Notes under the pieces: generated by a model
What the model was told of the DNA's origin: nothing
The model's input: only the letters and a program-made list of their open reading frames with translations
Databases searched by the model: none
Made by a program: the position numbers and the translations under genes
Source of the DNA: Archangium minus
GTDB lineage: Bacteria > Myxococcota > Myxococcia > Myxococcales > Myxococcaceae
Assembly: GCF_044360475.1 (NCBI RefSeq)
Contig: NZ_CP043494.1
Location: forward strand, 12,586,001 to 12,650,000
Reading direction: 5' to 3'
DNA: 64,000 nucleotides
Part shown: one piece after another, positions 26,267 through 34,615 of the stretch
How the letters are laid out: every line of letters starts with the position of its first letter
Position numbering within the stretch: position 1 is the first letter of the stretch

Positions 26267-27574
26267 ATGCGCATGAGACTTCCTCTCCTCCCCCTCCGCC
26301 GGTTCGCGCCCCTCTCCCTCCTGTTCCTGCCGCTCTCCTGCTCGTCCGGCAACCCGCCATCCTCGGTGCGCGACACTCCACCGGCTTCCGGACCCGAGGC
26401 TCGCGTTCCCACTCCGCAGGTCCCTCCCACTCAAGCCCAGGTGCGTGCTGTCACCGCCGAGAACAACCTCGTCCGCCCCGCCAAGCGCGCCTTCAGTGAC
26501 GCGCTCCTGAGTCAGCTCTCCGTTCGCCCTGGCTTCAGCGTCAACGTCTTCGCCCAGGGGCTCACCAACCCGCGCGTCCTCGCCGTCCGCCCCGATGGCT
26601 CCGTCTACGTCACCGAGCGCGAGGCCGGCCGCGTCACCCTCCTCCGCGATTCCAACGGCGATGGGCGCGCCGACCAAACCACCCCCGTGCTCACCGGACT
26701 CGGAGAGAAGGACAACGGCGTGCACGGGCTCGCGCTGCGCGGCGATCAGCTCTACCTCGTCACCGTCAAACAGCTCTACGTGGCCGACATCCGCTCCGAT
26801 GGTTCGCTCGGCGAGCCCCGTGAGCTCATCGGAAACCTGCCCGACGGCGGCCAGCACAACAACCGCACCCTCGCCTTCGGCCCTGATGGCAAGCTCTACG
26901 TCTCCATCGGCAGTACCTGCAATGCCTGCCCGGAATCCAACCCCGAGCACGCCACCCTGCTACGGGTCGAGCCGTCCACGGGCTCCCGCTCCGTCTTCGC
27001 CCGCGGCCTGCGCAACACCATCGGCTTCGCGTGGCACCCCACCACCGGACAACTCTGGGGCATGGACCACGGCTCCGACTCCCGCGGCGATGACTTCCCT
27101 CCCGAGGAGCTCAACCTCATCCAGGAGGGCAGCGACTACGGCTGGCCCTTCTGCGCCGGCAAACAGGAGATCGATGCCTTCATCTCCGCCGAGCCCCCGG
27201 GCGACCTGTCCCGTCCTGAGTACTGCGCTCGCACGCAGCCCTCCACCCTCGAGTACCAGGGCCACTCGGCGCCCATGACGCTCACCTTCTACACCGGCTC
27301 CCTCTTCCCCTCGGAGTTCCGCAACGACGCCTTCCTCGCCCTGCGCGGCTCGTGGAATCGCAACCCGCCCACTGGCTACAAAGTCGTCCGCGTCCGCTTC
27401 GATCCGCAGGGCCGCCCGCTCGGCTTCGAGGACTTCGTCTCCGGCTGGCTGCTCGACAACGGCCAGGCCCACTTCGGCCGGCTCGTCGGTACCGCCATGG
27501 CCGCGGATGGTTCGCTGCTCGTCACCGACGACGCAAATGGCGTCATCTACCGCATCGCCTATACGGGGAGCTGA
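26267..27574 (+). CDS. PQQ-type sugar dehydrogenase lipoprotein
   Basis: 435 residues. A lipoprotein signal ends LPLSC at about residue 25, so the mature protein is probably lipid-anchored at the cell envelope. The mature part is a six-bladed beta-propeller of the soluble glucose/sorbosone dehydrogenase family: FSVNVFAQGLTNPRVLAVRP, GVHGLALRGDQLYLV, GGQHNNRTLAFGPDGKLYVS, GLRNTIGFAWHPTTGQLWGM and DHGSD are typical blade sequences. These enzymes oxidise sugars using PQQ; substrate here is unknown. The start was set just before the signal peptide; a longer upstream frame overlaps csbD antisense and is rejected. Confidence 0.85.
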   Translation: MRMRLPLLPLRRFAPLSLLFLPLSCSSGNPPSSVRDTPPASGPEARVPTPQVPPTQAQVRAVTAENNLVRPAKRAFSDALLSQLSVRPGFSVNVFAQGLTNPRVLAVRPDGSVYVTEREAGRVTLLRDSNGDGRADQTTPVLTGLGEKDNGVHGLALRGDQLYLVTVKQLYVADIRSDGSLGEPRELIGNLPDGGQHNNRTLAFGPDGKLYVSIGSTCNACPESNPEHATLLRVEPSTGSRSVFARGLRNTIGFAWHPTTGQLWGMDHGSDSRGDDFPPEELNLIQEGSDYGWPFCAGKQEIDAFISAEPPGDLSRPEYCARTQPSTLEYQGHSAPMTLTFYTGSLFPSEFRNDAFLALRGSWNRNPPTGYKVVRVRFDPQGRPLGFEDFVSGWLLDNGQAHFGRLVGTAMAADGSLLVTDDANGVIYRIAYTGS

Positions 27575-27676
27575 GCTCACCCTGGTGACCAGCAAGCGGA
27601 ACGGGCCCGGCGCGCCGCACACTTGCGCGCTGCCTGCGCTGGCGGCCCCCTGAGTCCACCAAGCCCGCTCCACTCC

Positions 27677-27732
27677 AAAAAAACGCGAGGCCCGACGGAC
27701 GGGAGGCCCGACACCTCCCGCCCGACGGGCCT
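27677..27732 (-). terminator. Intrinsic terminator of glnII
   Basis: On the minus strand AGGCCCG(n5)CGGGAGG pairs with its complement across a 7-nt loop, and is followed by CGCG and a T7 run. It lies between the convergent glnII and sugar dehydrogenase genes. Confidence 0.7.
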
Positions 27733-27768
27733 ACGCCTCCTTACCCCAAGGAGTTCTCTACGACGGTC

Positions 27769-28785
27769 TCAGCCGCAGACCGTCTCAAGCATGATGCGGC
27801 AAACCTCGTACGGGTCGCAGTTGGCCGCCGGACGGCGGTCCTCGAAGTAGCCGCGACCATCATTCGCCGTGCCCAGCGGGATGCGGATGGACGAGCCACG
27901 GTCACTGACGCCCCAGCGGAACACGTTGATCGGCGCCGTCTCGTGCAGACCCGTCAGACGCTCCGTGTTGTGCGCACCGTAAACCTGAATGTGAGCCTCG
28001 TGCTTGCCACGCAGCTTCTCGCACGCCGCTTCGATGACCTTGATGCCGCCCGGCTCGCGCATCGCCTTCGTGCTGAAGTTCGTGTGGCAGCCCGTGCCGT
28101 TCCAGTCACCCTTCACCGGCTTCGGGTGCAGCGTGGCGCTGATGCCGTACTCCTCGCCCATCCGGTACAGCAGCCAACGCGCCAGCCACAGCTCGTCCGC
28201 CATCTCCAGCGGCGAGAGGGGACCAATCTGGAACTCCCACTGCGCGGGCATCACCTCGGCATTCGTGCCGCACAGCTTGATGCCCGCGCGCAGACACGCC
28301 TCCGCGTGCGACTCCACCAGCTTGCGCCCAAACACCTCGTCGCTGCCCACGCCACAGTAGTAGCCACCCTGCGGCGCCGGGAACCCCTTGTCCGGCCAGC
28401 CCAGCGGACGGTTGCCCTCGAAGAGCGTGTACTCCTGCTCCATGCCGAACCACGCCTCCTCCGAGGCGCACTTCTCCGCCACCACACGCAGCGGCGCCCG
28501 CGTGTTGCTCCAGTGCGGGCTTCCATCCGGATTCATCACCTCGCACAGCACCAGGATGTCCTTCGTCCCAGGCCGCAGCGGGTTCGGGATGTAGCGCACC
28601 GGCCGAAGCATCAGGTCGCTCTTCTTGCCCTCCGCCTGGTAGGTGCTCGAGCCATCAAAGCTCCAGTCCGGAAGCTCGGAGACGCTGCGGACCTCCCCAT
28701 CCAACACCTTCATCTTGGAACGCAGCTTCGCCGTTGGACGCTGCCCGTCGATCCAGATGTACTCCGCCATCACCTTGCCGCTCAT
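27769..28785 (-). CDS. glnII: Type II (eukaryotic-like) glutamine synthetase
   Basis: 338 residues; GSII enzymes are about 330-370, while GSI enzymes are about 470. It makes glutamine from glutamate, ammonia and ATP in the cytoplasm. Motifs: DWSFDGSSTYQAEG in the N-terminal beta-grasp, WFGMEQEYTLF with metal-binding glutamates, GYYCGVGSDEVFGR, AQWEFQIGP and the ATP-site segment NGTGCHTNFSTK, then SDRGSSIRIP. The ATG at 28785 is chosen because the conserved region begins MAEYIWIDG five residues later and GGAGG precedes it. A sigma-54 promoter is 83 bp upstream, which fits nitrogen control. Confidence 0.95.
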   Translation of the reverse strand: MSGKVMAEYIWIDGQRPTAKLRSKMKVLDGEVRSVSELPDWSFDGSSTYQAEGKKSDLMLRPVRYIPNPLRPGTKDILVLCEVMNPDGSPHWSNTRAPLRVVAEKCASEEAWFGMEQEYTLFEGNRPLGWPDKGFPAPQGGYYCGVGSDEVFGRKLVESHAEACLRAGIKLCGTNAEVMPAQWEFQIGPLSPLEMADELWLARWLLYRMGEEYGISATLHPKPVKGDWNGTGCHTNFSTKAMREPGGIKVIEAACEKLRGKHEAHIQVYGAHNTERLTGLHETAPINVFRWGVSDRGSSIRIPLGTANDGRGYFEDRRPAANCDPYEVCRIMLETVCG

Positions 28786-28867
28786 TCTCCGTGTCCTCCA
28801 AGCTGTCGGGAGCCCTCTCGGGCCATTGTCTCGGTGGCCCGCCTCGGGCCTGACGCAGAGACCCTTT

Positions 28868-28883
28868 TGCAGATGCGGTGCCA
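28868..28883 (-). promoter_or_regulatory. Sigma-54 promoter of glnII
   Basis: Minus strand TGGCACCGCATCTGCA matches the -24/-12 consensus TGGCAC(n5)TTGCA at all but one position, with the required ten bases between GG and GC. Transcription would start near 28856, giving a leader of about 70 nt. Confidence 0.8.
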
Positions 28884-28982
28884 ACGGGCTCAAACGGAGG
28901 GGGGCTCGACGGAAACCCCCGAAATAGCTTGGGACCTACTTCGCCCCCTTTGCTCGCTCCCTCTCGAAAGGGGGTTTGTGAC

Positions 28983-29030
28983 TCCGACAATTTTGTAGGA
29001 GACGCGCGAGGTTCCTACATTTTTGTAGGA
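28983..29030. promoter_or_regulatory. Palindrome pair 1 (putative activator sites) upstream of glnII
   Basis: Two 18-bp inverted repeats start 30 bp apart: TCCGACAATTTTGTAGGA at 28983 and the perfect TCCTACATTTTTGTAGGA at 29013. They lie 100-147 bp upstream of the -24 element, normal enhancer distance for a sigma-54 activator. Confidence 0.75.
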
Positions 29031-29198
29031 CATGGACTCTCCCCCCGAGGGAAACGACGGCAGCTCTCCGGCTCCTCGCGCTGCCGTGAGGCCCTCCGCG
29101 CCCCCTTCGTTTGACCTGAATCCGACGTCGAGTGCCCTTCTCCGAGCCCCTTCCTGAACGCCTCCTCGCCCTGTGCTCCCTCGGGGGCCGACAGTTCG

Positions 29199-29246
29199 CG
29201 CTACAATTTCGTAGGAGTTCCGCGAGGAACCGACAAAAATGTAGGA
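29199..29246. promoter_or_regulatory. Palindrome pair 2 upstream of the activator gene
   Basis: CGCTACAATTTCGTAGGA at 29199 and ACCGACAAAAATGTAGGA at 29229, again 30 bp apart, and sharing the linker GTAGGAG(n5)CGCGAGG with pair 1. They end 54 bp before the activator start codon, so the same protein may control its own gene. Confidence 0.7.
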
Positions 29247-29300
29247 ACCTCTTCGGGCCCCCCTCTGGACGGGCTCGGTTTCTAGGGAGAGCACCTTTCC

Positions 29301-30848
29301 ATGGCGAAGCGGTTGGACGAGCAGTCAGGCAAGCACCCCACCCTGGCGAGCCTCCTGGAGGTCAGCCAGGCCCTCGCCGGCGCTCAAGATTTGAGAGCCG
29401 CCCTCCACCGCGTCCTGGAGCGACTCGAGCGCTACCACGGTGTCGTCCGCGGCGCCGTCAACCTCATGGACTCAGATTCCAAGGATCTCTACATCGAGGC
29501 CTCCATTGGTTTGAACGCCGAGGGTCGCAACGTCCGCTACAAGCTCGGCGAGGGCATCACCGGCCGCGTCGTCCAGAGCGGCAAGCCCATCGTCGTCCCC
29601 GAGGTCAGCCGCGAGCCCCTCTTCCTCCACCGCGCCTTCCTCGGCCGGCGCAACAGCGGACAGGAGCTCACCTTCATCTGCGTCCCCATCCTCGTCCACC
29701 GCAAGACCGTGGGCGCCCTCGGCGTGGACCTGCTCTTTCGCAAGGAGCGAGACTACGCCGAGGAGACCCGCCTCTTCAGCGTCGTCGCCGCCATGATCGG
29801 CCAGGCCCTCTCCGCCCACCGGCTCCTCGAAGACGAGCGCAAGAAGCTCCTCGAGGAGAACACCACCCTCCGCCAGGAGCTGCGCGAGCGCTACGACTTC
29901 TCCAACATCATCGGCACCTCGGGCCCCATGCGGCAGGTGTACGAGCAGATCCACCAGGTCGCTCGCACCACCACCACCGTCCTCATCCGCGGCGAGTCCG
30001 GCACCGGCAAGGAGCTCATCGCCAACGCCATCCACTACAACTCCACCCGCGCCAAGAAGCCCTTCATCAAGGTCAACTGCGCCGCCCTCCCGGAGACCCT
30101 CATCGAGTCCGAGCTCTTCGGCTATGAGAAGGGCGCCTTCACCGGCGCTCAGGCTCGCAAGCGCGGGCGCTTCGAGCTCGCCGAGGGCGGCACCCTCTTC
30201 CTGGATGAGATTGGTGAAATCAACCTCTCCACCCAGGTCAAGCTCCTGCGCGTCCTCCAGGAGCGTGAGTTCGAGCGCGTCGGCGGCACCGAAACCCTCA
30301 AGGCCAACGTGCGCCTCATCGCCGCCACCAACAAGGACCTCGAGACCGCTATCGCCGAGAAGACCTTCCGCGAGGACCTCTACTACCGCCTCAACGTCTT
30401 CACCCTCTTCATCCCTCCCCTGCGCGAACGGAAGTCAGACCTGCTCCTGCTCGCCGACCACTTCGTCGCCAAGTACTCGCGCGAACACGGCAAGAACATC
30501 CGCCGCATCTCCACCCCCGCCATCGACATGCTCGTCAGCTACCACTGGCCCGGCAATGTCCGCGAGCTCGAGAACATCATCGAGCGCTCCGTCCTCGTCT
30601 GCGATGGCAATGCCATCCACGGCCACCACCTGCCTCCCACTCTTCAGACCGCTGAGGCCTCGGAGACCCTGACCAATACCTCCCTCACCGACGCCGTTGA
30701 GCAGTTCGAGAAGGATTTGATCCTCGATGCCCTCAAGAGCACCCGCGGCAATCGCGCCAAGGCCGCTCGCCTCCTTCGCACCACCGAGCGCATCGTGAAT
30801 TACAAGGTCACTAAGTACGAGATCGACTGCTCTCGGTTCCGCGGGTGA
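29301..30848 (+). CDS. Sigma-54-dependent activator with GAF domain (NifA-like)
   Basis: 515 residues. Order: GAF sensor domain at about 15-175; linker helix; AAA+ domain with Walker A GESGTGKE at 231-238, the sigma-54 contact loop GAFTGA at about 279-284 and Walker B GTLFLDE at 297-303; then a Fis-type helix-turn-helix near the C-terminus (GNRAKAARLLRTTERIVNYK). It should bind enhancer sites and open sigma-54 promoters; the GAF domain may sense a small molecule. No phosphorylatable receiver domain is present. It is divergent from glnII, with two palindrome pairs between them, so glnII is its likely target. The domain order is that of NifA, but no nif genes are nearby and NifA sites (TGT-N10-ACA) are not what is seen. 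Confidence 0.9.
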   Translation: MAKRLDEQSGKHPTLASLLEVSQALAGAQDLRAALHRVLERLERYHGVVRGAVNLMDSDSKDLYIEASIGLNAEGRNVRYKLGEGITGRVVQSGKPIVVPEVSREPLFLHRAFLGRRNSGQELTFICVPILVHRKTVGALGVDLLFRKERDYAEETRLFSVVAAMIGQALSAHRLLEDERKKLLEENTTLRQELRERYDFSNIIGTSGPMRQVYEQIHQVARTTTTVLIRGESGTGKELIANAIHYNSTRAKKPFIKVNCAALPETLIESELFGYEKGAFTGAQARKRGRFELAEGGTLFLDEIGEINLSTQVKLLRVLQEREFERVGGTETLKANVRLIAATNKDLETAIAEKTFREDLYYRLNVFTLFIPPLRERKSDLLLLADHFVAKYSREHGKNIRRISTPAIDMLVSYHWPGNVRELENIIERSVLVCDGNAIHGHHLPPTLQTAEASETLTNTSLTDAVEQFEKDLILDALKSTRGNRAKAARLLRTTERIVNYKVTKYEIDCSRFRG

Positions 30849-30914
30849 GTGAGGCAACTCGAGAGGCAACTCGAGTGTCTTGATTACACTCTTACTGGCA
30901 ACCCGAGAGCCTTG

Positions 30915-30951
30915 ATACCCTCACCCCGTCCCTCTCCCGGAGGGAGAGGGG
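30915..30951 (+). repeat. Dispersed palindromic repeat, copy B
   Basis: ATACCCTCACCCCG then CCCTCTCCC(GG)AGGGAGAGGG. It overlaps the 3' end of the minus-strand SPFH gene and supplies that gene's last codons and stop. Confidence 0.7.
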
Positions 30952-31601
30952 GTGGTGTTGTCTTTCTCTCCGCTTGTCTCCAGCGCCAGGCGCGTTGCTC
31001 GCCCTGTGAGCTTCAGGATTCCCCTCGCATCCTGCACGTTCGTTGGATCTAATTGGTCCAGCGGCGTCTGCTCCAGCCTCCCCAAGGACAGCCGCTCCAG
31101 CTTGAAGCCGAAGAGCTCGCTGCCTAGCTCCATCATCACGTGGTCGATGAACAGGCTTCGGTCCGCTAGCAGCTCGTCAAAGTTGAACGTGCTCGCCGAG
31201 TCCGCCAACGCACTGGCCAAGCGCTCCTCCAACAGCGCCTGCACCGCCTCCGGCTTGTTCGCCCTCGCGCACCCCACCTCCCTCGCCACCCGCAGCACCC
31301 CCTCCTCCTCCCGCTCCACCTTCACCAGCAGCGTCGCCCTGACGTCCACCCGGATTCCGTCCTGGCACGACAAGCCCTGCCTCCCCCTCCTCTCCACCAC
31401 CACCTTGCGCACGGAGAGATCCAACACCTCTGCCCTCTCCACCACCGGCAACACCACCGCGCTCCCAAAGCGCACCCGCGCGCGCCCACCCCCACGCGCT
31501 ATCACCAGCGCCTCCCCTGGCCCCACCCGGCGGTAGCTCTTCAGCAGCACCCCACAGGTCGCGGCCACTCCCGTGATCGCAAGCAGGATGGAAGTTTCCA
31601 T
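30921..31601 (-). CDS. Short SPFH/flotillin-like membrane protein
   Basis: 226 residues. An N-terminal transmembrane segment (METSILLAITGVAATCGVLL) precedes SYRRVGPGEALVIARGGG, the usual entry into an SPFH domain as in flotillins. SPFH-like strands and helices continue to about residue 195. The long coiled-coil tail of normal flotillins (usually 450 residues or more) is missing. The last dozen codons (TTPSPSGRGTG) come from palindromic repeat copy B, so the gene may have been truncated by that repeat. Likely an integral membrane scaffold; function unproven. Confidence 0.7.
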   Translation of the reverse strand: METSILLAITGVAATCGVLLKSYRRVGPGEALVIARGGGRARVRFGSAVVLPVVERAEVLDLSVRKVVVERRGRQGLSCQDGIRVDVRATLLVKVEREEEGVLRVAREVGCARANKPEAVQALLEERLASALADSASTFNFDELLADRSLFIDHVMMELGSELFGFKLERLSLGRLEQTPLDQLDPTNVQDARGILKLTGRATRLALETSGEKDNTTPSPSGRGTG

Positions 31602-31733
31602 GTGCACGGCTCCAGGCAACAGGGGGGCAAAGACTCCATCACGCCCAACCCCTCGCGCGCCAGGGCCACCTCTCCCACCTTGGTGTACCCTTGCGCACGA
31701 TGTGCACCGTAGAGCGCTGCACCGCCGTCTGGG

Positions 31734-32252
31734 TTACTCCTTGTCCTTGTCCTTGTGGCGCTTCATGGCCTTCTGGAGCTTCTTCATCTTCTCCAGAATG
31801 AGGCTGCGCTTCAGGTTGGACAGGTGGTCCACGAAGACGTGCCCGTCCAGGTGGTCAATCTCGTGCTGCAGCACGTGCGCCAACCGCCCCTCTACCTCCA
31901 GCTCGTGCCACTCGCCCGCTCGGTCCTGGTACTTCACCTTCACCTTGTGGAACCGCGGCGTCCTCTCGTACTGCTCCGGCACCGACAGGCAGCCCTCTTC
32001 CAGCGTCACCGGCCCCGACTTCTCCAGAATCTGTGGGTTGATGATCTCGAAGAACGTCCCGTCCTCCCTCCCCACCCACGAGCACCTCAACGGCACTCCT
32101 ACCTGGTTCGCCGCGATTCCAATCCCCTCCGCCTCCTTCATCGCGTCGAACATCTCCTCCAGCAGCTTCGTGAGGTTCTCCCCGAAGTCCGTCACCGGCT
32201 TCGTCGGCGTGCTGAGGACCTTGTTCGGCCAGATGACGATGTCGCGAGCCAT
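31734..32252 (-). CDS. def: Peptide deformylase
   Basis: 172 residues, normal length. Removes the formyl group from the N-terminal methionine of new proteins in the cytoplasm, using a metal ion. All three motifs are present: GIGIAANQVG at about 45 (GxGxAAxQ), EGCLSVPE at about 96 (the Cys ligand) and HEIDHLDGHVF at about 136 (HExDH). Start ATG at 32252 follows GGGAGAAGAGA. The lysine-rich C-terminal tail is unusual but many bacteria have extra tails here. This may be one of several deformylases in the genome. Confidence 0.95.
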   Translation of the reverse strand: MARDIVIWPNKVLSTPTKPVTDFGENLTKLLEEMFDAMKEAEGIGIAANQVGVPLRCSWVGREDGTFFEIINPQILEKSGPVTLEEGCLSVPEQYERTPRFHKVKVKYQDRAGEWHELEVEGRLAHVLQHEIDHLDGHVFVDHLSNLKRSLILEKMKKLQKAMKRHKDKDKE

Positions 32253-32383
32253 ACGGTGTCTCTTCTCCCTGCGTTGTCGCGCGTGAAGCGCCCCTTCTAC
32301 ACCGGGTACGCCTCCGTGTGACTCCCCAGTCGTCACCTTCTTGTTTTCGCCCAGACTCCCCGTGTGGCTGCTACACCCTCCCC

Positions 32384-32866
32384 ATGCACCCCCACGCCCA
32401 GCTCATCACCGACTTCTACTCGGCCTTCCAGCGCCGAGACGCCGAGGCCATGGCCTCCTTCTACCACCCCGACGCCGAGTTCTCCGACGCCGCCTTCGTC
32501 GGCCTCCGCCACGCCCAGGTCACCTCCATGTGGCGCATGCTGCTCGAGCGCGGCAAGGACCTCGACATCTCCTTCCGCGACGTCCAGGCCGATGACCGCA
32601 CCGGCCGCGCTCACTGGGACGCCCACTACACCTTCAGCGCCACCGGTCGGAAGGTCCTCAACCGCATCGACGCCGAGTTCGAGTTCAAGGACGGCAAGAT
32701 TCTCCGCCACACCGACCACTTCGACTTCTGGGCCTGGTCCCGGCAGTCCCTTGGGCCTGTGGGACTGTTCCTGGGGTGGTCTCCCTTTCTGCGTAACAAG
32801 GTGCGGGCTCAGGCTCGTGCGTCTCTTGAGAAGTACATGCGGGAGCGCGGGGGGTCCGCGGGCTAG
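32384..32866 (+). CDS. NTF2-like (SnoaL-type) protein
   Basis: 160 residues. Starts MHPHAQLITDFYSAFQRRDA and has EAMASFYHPDAEFSD, RMLLERGKDLDISFRDVQAD and HWDAHYTFSATGRKVLN, the cone-shaped alpha+beta fold of SnoaL/NTF2-like proteins. A pocket-lining DHFDFWAW motif follows. Members include polyketide cyclases, isomerases and proteins of unknown role; no substrate can be assigned. It is divergent from the deformylase gene, and a palindromic repeat follows its stop. Confidence 0.8.
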   Translation: MHPHAQLITDFYSAFQRRDAEAMASFYHPDAEFSDAAFVGLRHAQVTSMWRMLLERGKDLDISFRDVQADDRTGRAHWDAHYTFSATGRKVLNRIDAEFEFKDGKILRHTDHFDFWAWSRQSLGPVGLFLGWSPFLRNKVRAQARASLEKYMRERGGSAG

Positions 32867-32888
32867 CGGGGTTCAGGTCAGGGCTCGC

Positions 32889-32924
32889 ATACCCTCACCC
32901 CGACCCTCTCCCAGAGGGAGAGGG
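32889..32924 (+). repeat. Dispersed palindromic repeat, copy C
   Basis: ATACCCTCACCCCGACCCTC then TCCCAGAGGGAGAGGG, followed by a short GGGA run (agggagggagggaggg). Located 22 bp after the NTF2-like gene. Confidence 0.75.
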
Positions 32925-33049
32925 AGGGAGGGAGGGAGGGTGTGCTTGCTCGTTTGGACTCCGGCCCGCCTCGGTTTGTAGCCCCCTTCGCTCGGGCATA
33001 AAGCGCACGGCGTCTCCACCCTTTCGAACAACAGAAAGGAGGGCGCTCA

Positions 33050-33748
33050 ATGGATGCCATTGCGCTCTTGAAGGCAGACCACAAGACCGTGGAGACGCTC
33101 TTCCGCAAGTTCGAGCAGGCAGGCCGCAACGCGCGGAAGCTCAAGCGCAAGCTCGTGGATCAAATGGTGCGCGAGCTCGCCATTCACGCCGTCATCGAGG
33201 AGCAGGTCCTCTACCCCTCCGTCCGCGCTAGGGCCGAGGCGCTCGAGGAGGATGTGCTCGAGGCGCTCGAGGAGCACCACGTGGTCAAGTGGTTGCTCAA
33301 GGAGCTGGAGGACCTTCCACCCGAGGCCGAGCGCTTTGACGCCAAGGTGAAGGTGCTCATGGAGAACGTCCGCACCCACGTCAAAGAGGAAGAGAACGGG
33401 CTCTTTCCTCAGGTGCGCAAGGCCTTTAGTCCCCAGGAGCTCCGGGCCATGGCCGAGGCGCTGACGCTCGCGAAGAGGGCCTCGCCCACTCGACCCCATC
33501 CCCGCGCGCCGGATACGCCGCCCGGCAACCTCGTGGCTGGCGCCGTGTCGGCCGTGCTCGACATGGGCAAGGACGCGATACGCGCCGCTCGCCGCAAGGC
33601 CGAGGGTCTGTCTCCCATGCCCGCCACGCGCGCCGGCAAGCGCAGCATCCCCAAGCCGAAGGCGCGTCCTCGTAAGGAGCGCGACGTCCAGCAGCAGGGC
33701 AACGGCTCCGCGCAGGAGATGGCCTCTGAGTCCTCCTATTTGATGTGA
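33050..33748 (+). CDS. Hemerythrin HHE-domain protein
   Basis: 232 residues. Residues 1-145 form a four-helix bundle with the iron ligands of hemerythrin-like domains: DHKTVETLF near 10, HAVIEEQVLYP near 46, EEHHVVKWLL near 75 and HVKEEENGLFP near 111. Such domains bind a di-iron centre that handles oxygen, nitric oxide or iron. The C-terminal 85 residues are proline/arginine-rich and probably disordered. Start follows GAAAGGAGGG. No partner is evident from its neighbours. Confidence 0.9.
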   Translation: MDAIALLKADHKTVETLFRKFEQAGRNARKLKRKLVDQMVRELAIHAVIEEQVLYPSVRARAEALEEDVLEALEEHHVVKWLLKELEDLPPEAERFDAKVKVLMENVRTHVKEEENGLFPQVRKAFSPQELRAMAEALTLAKRASPTRPHPRAPDTPPGNLVAGAVSAVLDMGKDAIRAARRKAEGLSPMPATRAGKRSIPKPKARPRKERDVQQQGNGSAQEMASESSYLM

Positions 33749-33755
33749 CCCGGCC

Positions 33756-34373
33756 CTACTCCCAGGAGAACGCGAGCCCTCCCTCCAACCCGTCCACCCA
33801 TGCCCGCCGCACCTTCGCCTGCCGCACCCCCATGGAGCGCAGCAGCTGCTCAAACGAGGCCTCGTGGCACTCGGCGGGCAAGAAGTCCCCCCGACGCACC
33901 ACGCAGCCACTGCGGGGCCCCGTCCACTCCACCGACAGGGACCCAAAGCCCATGGTCTGCCGGTAGATTTCCGGTGCGGACTCCACCATCCGCCGCGGGT
34001 TGCCTTGCGCCAACACCTTCGCCGCACGCCCCACCGGAGAGGCCAGGAAGTCCAGCGTCGCCCGCCGCCCCAGCTCCCTCAGCACCGCATCCCCTCCTCC
34101 AAGTGTGGGCGCCAGCAGCTCCGCCGCAAAGGAGTACATCCTCAGCAGCGAGTGCGCGGGATAGCTGAAGAAGTCGAGGAACTTCTCCTCGCCCCCCACC
34201 TCCAGGCAGCGCTGCACCGCCTTCTCTCCCTGCAGCGAGCGCACGGCCTCCAGCGCCCCCGTGAAGTTCAAACCACGCACCGTGTGCCGGGGCCTGGCTC
34301 GAGACATCCGCCACACCAGGTCCTGCTCCCAATTACTCGGAGGTTCCATCGACCGCACCGCCAGACTTTCCAT
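33756..34373 (-). CDS. DUF2378 (TIGR02265) family protein 1
   Basis: 205 residues from the ATG at 34373 (GGAG eight bases before). The family is largely confined to Myxococcales and of unknown function. Shared features with the next gene: P.HTVRGLNFTGALEAVRSL, GG...FLDFFSYP, LLRMYSFAAELLAP, LRELGRRATLDFLASPVGRA and a C-terminal VDGLEGGLAFSWE. Both lack signal peptides. The two genes are separate transcription units or a loose pair 240 bp apart. I cannot assign a role. Confidence 0.85.
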   Translation of the reverse strand: MESLAVRSMEPPSNWEQDLVWRMSRARPRHTVRGLNFTGALEAVRSLQGEKAVQRCLEVGGEEKFLDFFSYPAHSLLRMYSFAAELLAPTLGGGDAVLRELGRRATLDFLASPVGRAAKVLAQGNPRRMVESAPEIYRQTMGFGSLSVEWTGPRSGCVVRRGDFLPAECHEASFEQLLRSMGVRQAKVRRAWVDGLEGGLAFSWE

Positions 34374-34615
34374 GGGTCGACTCCTAGTGTCTGAGAGGAG
34401 ATGCAGTGTCATCGCGTCACCGCCATCCCGACGCCCAAACTGCATCACCCATGCCGCCAGGACAGTTTCACGCCCATTCCGTCCGCGGTTCCACACTTTG
34501 TCCCAAGCACACGACCCTCCGCCCCTAGCGCCGTCGGGTGGTCAACACCCTCTCGGAAAGCGCGAGCGCAATCCCTGCGCAGTCCCTCTCCACCCCCAAG
34601 CGCAAATCCTGCACG

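Noticed and set aside
29472..30035. Open frame of 187 codons on the minus strand
   Set aside because: Antisense of the GAF domain of the activator, with an Asp/Glu/Val-rich shadow product.
29301..30848. Calling the activator nifA
   Set aside because: Domain order matches, but no nif genes are present and upstream palindromes are not NifA sites.
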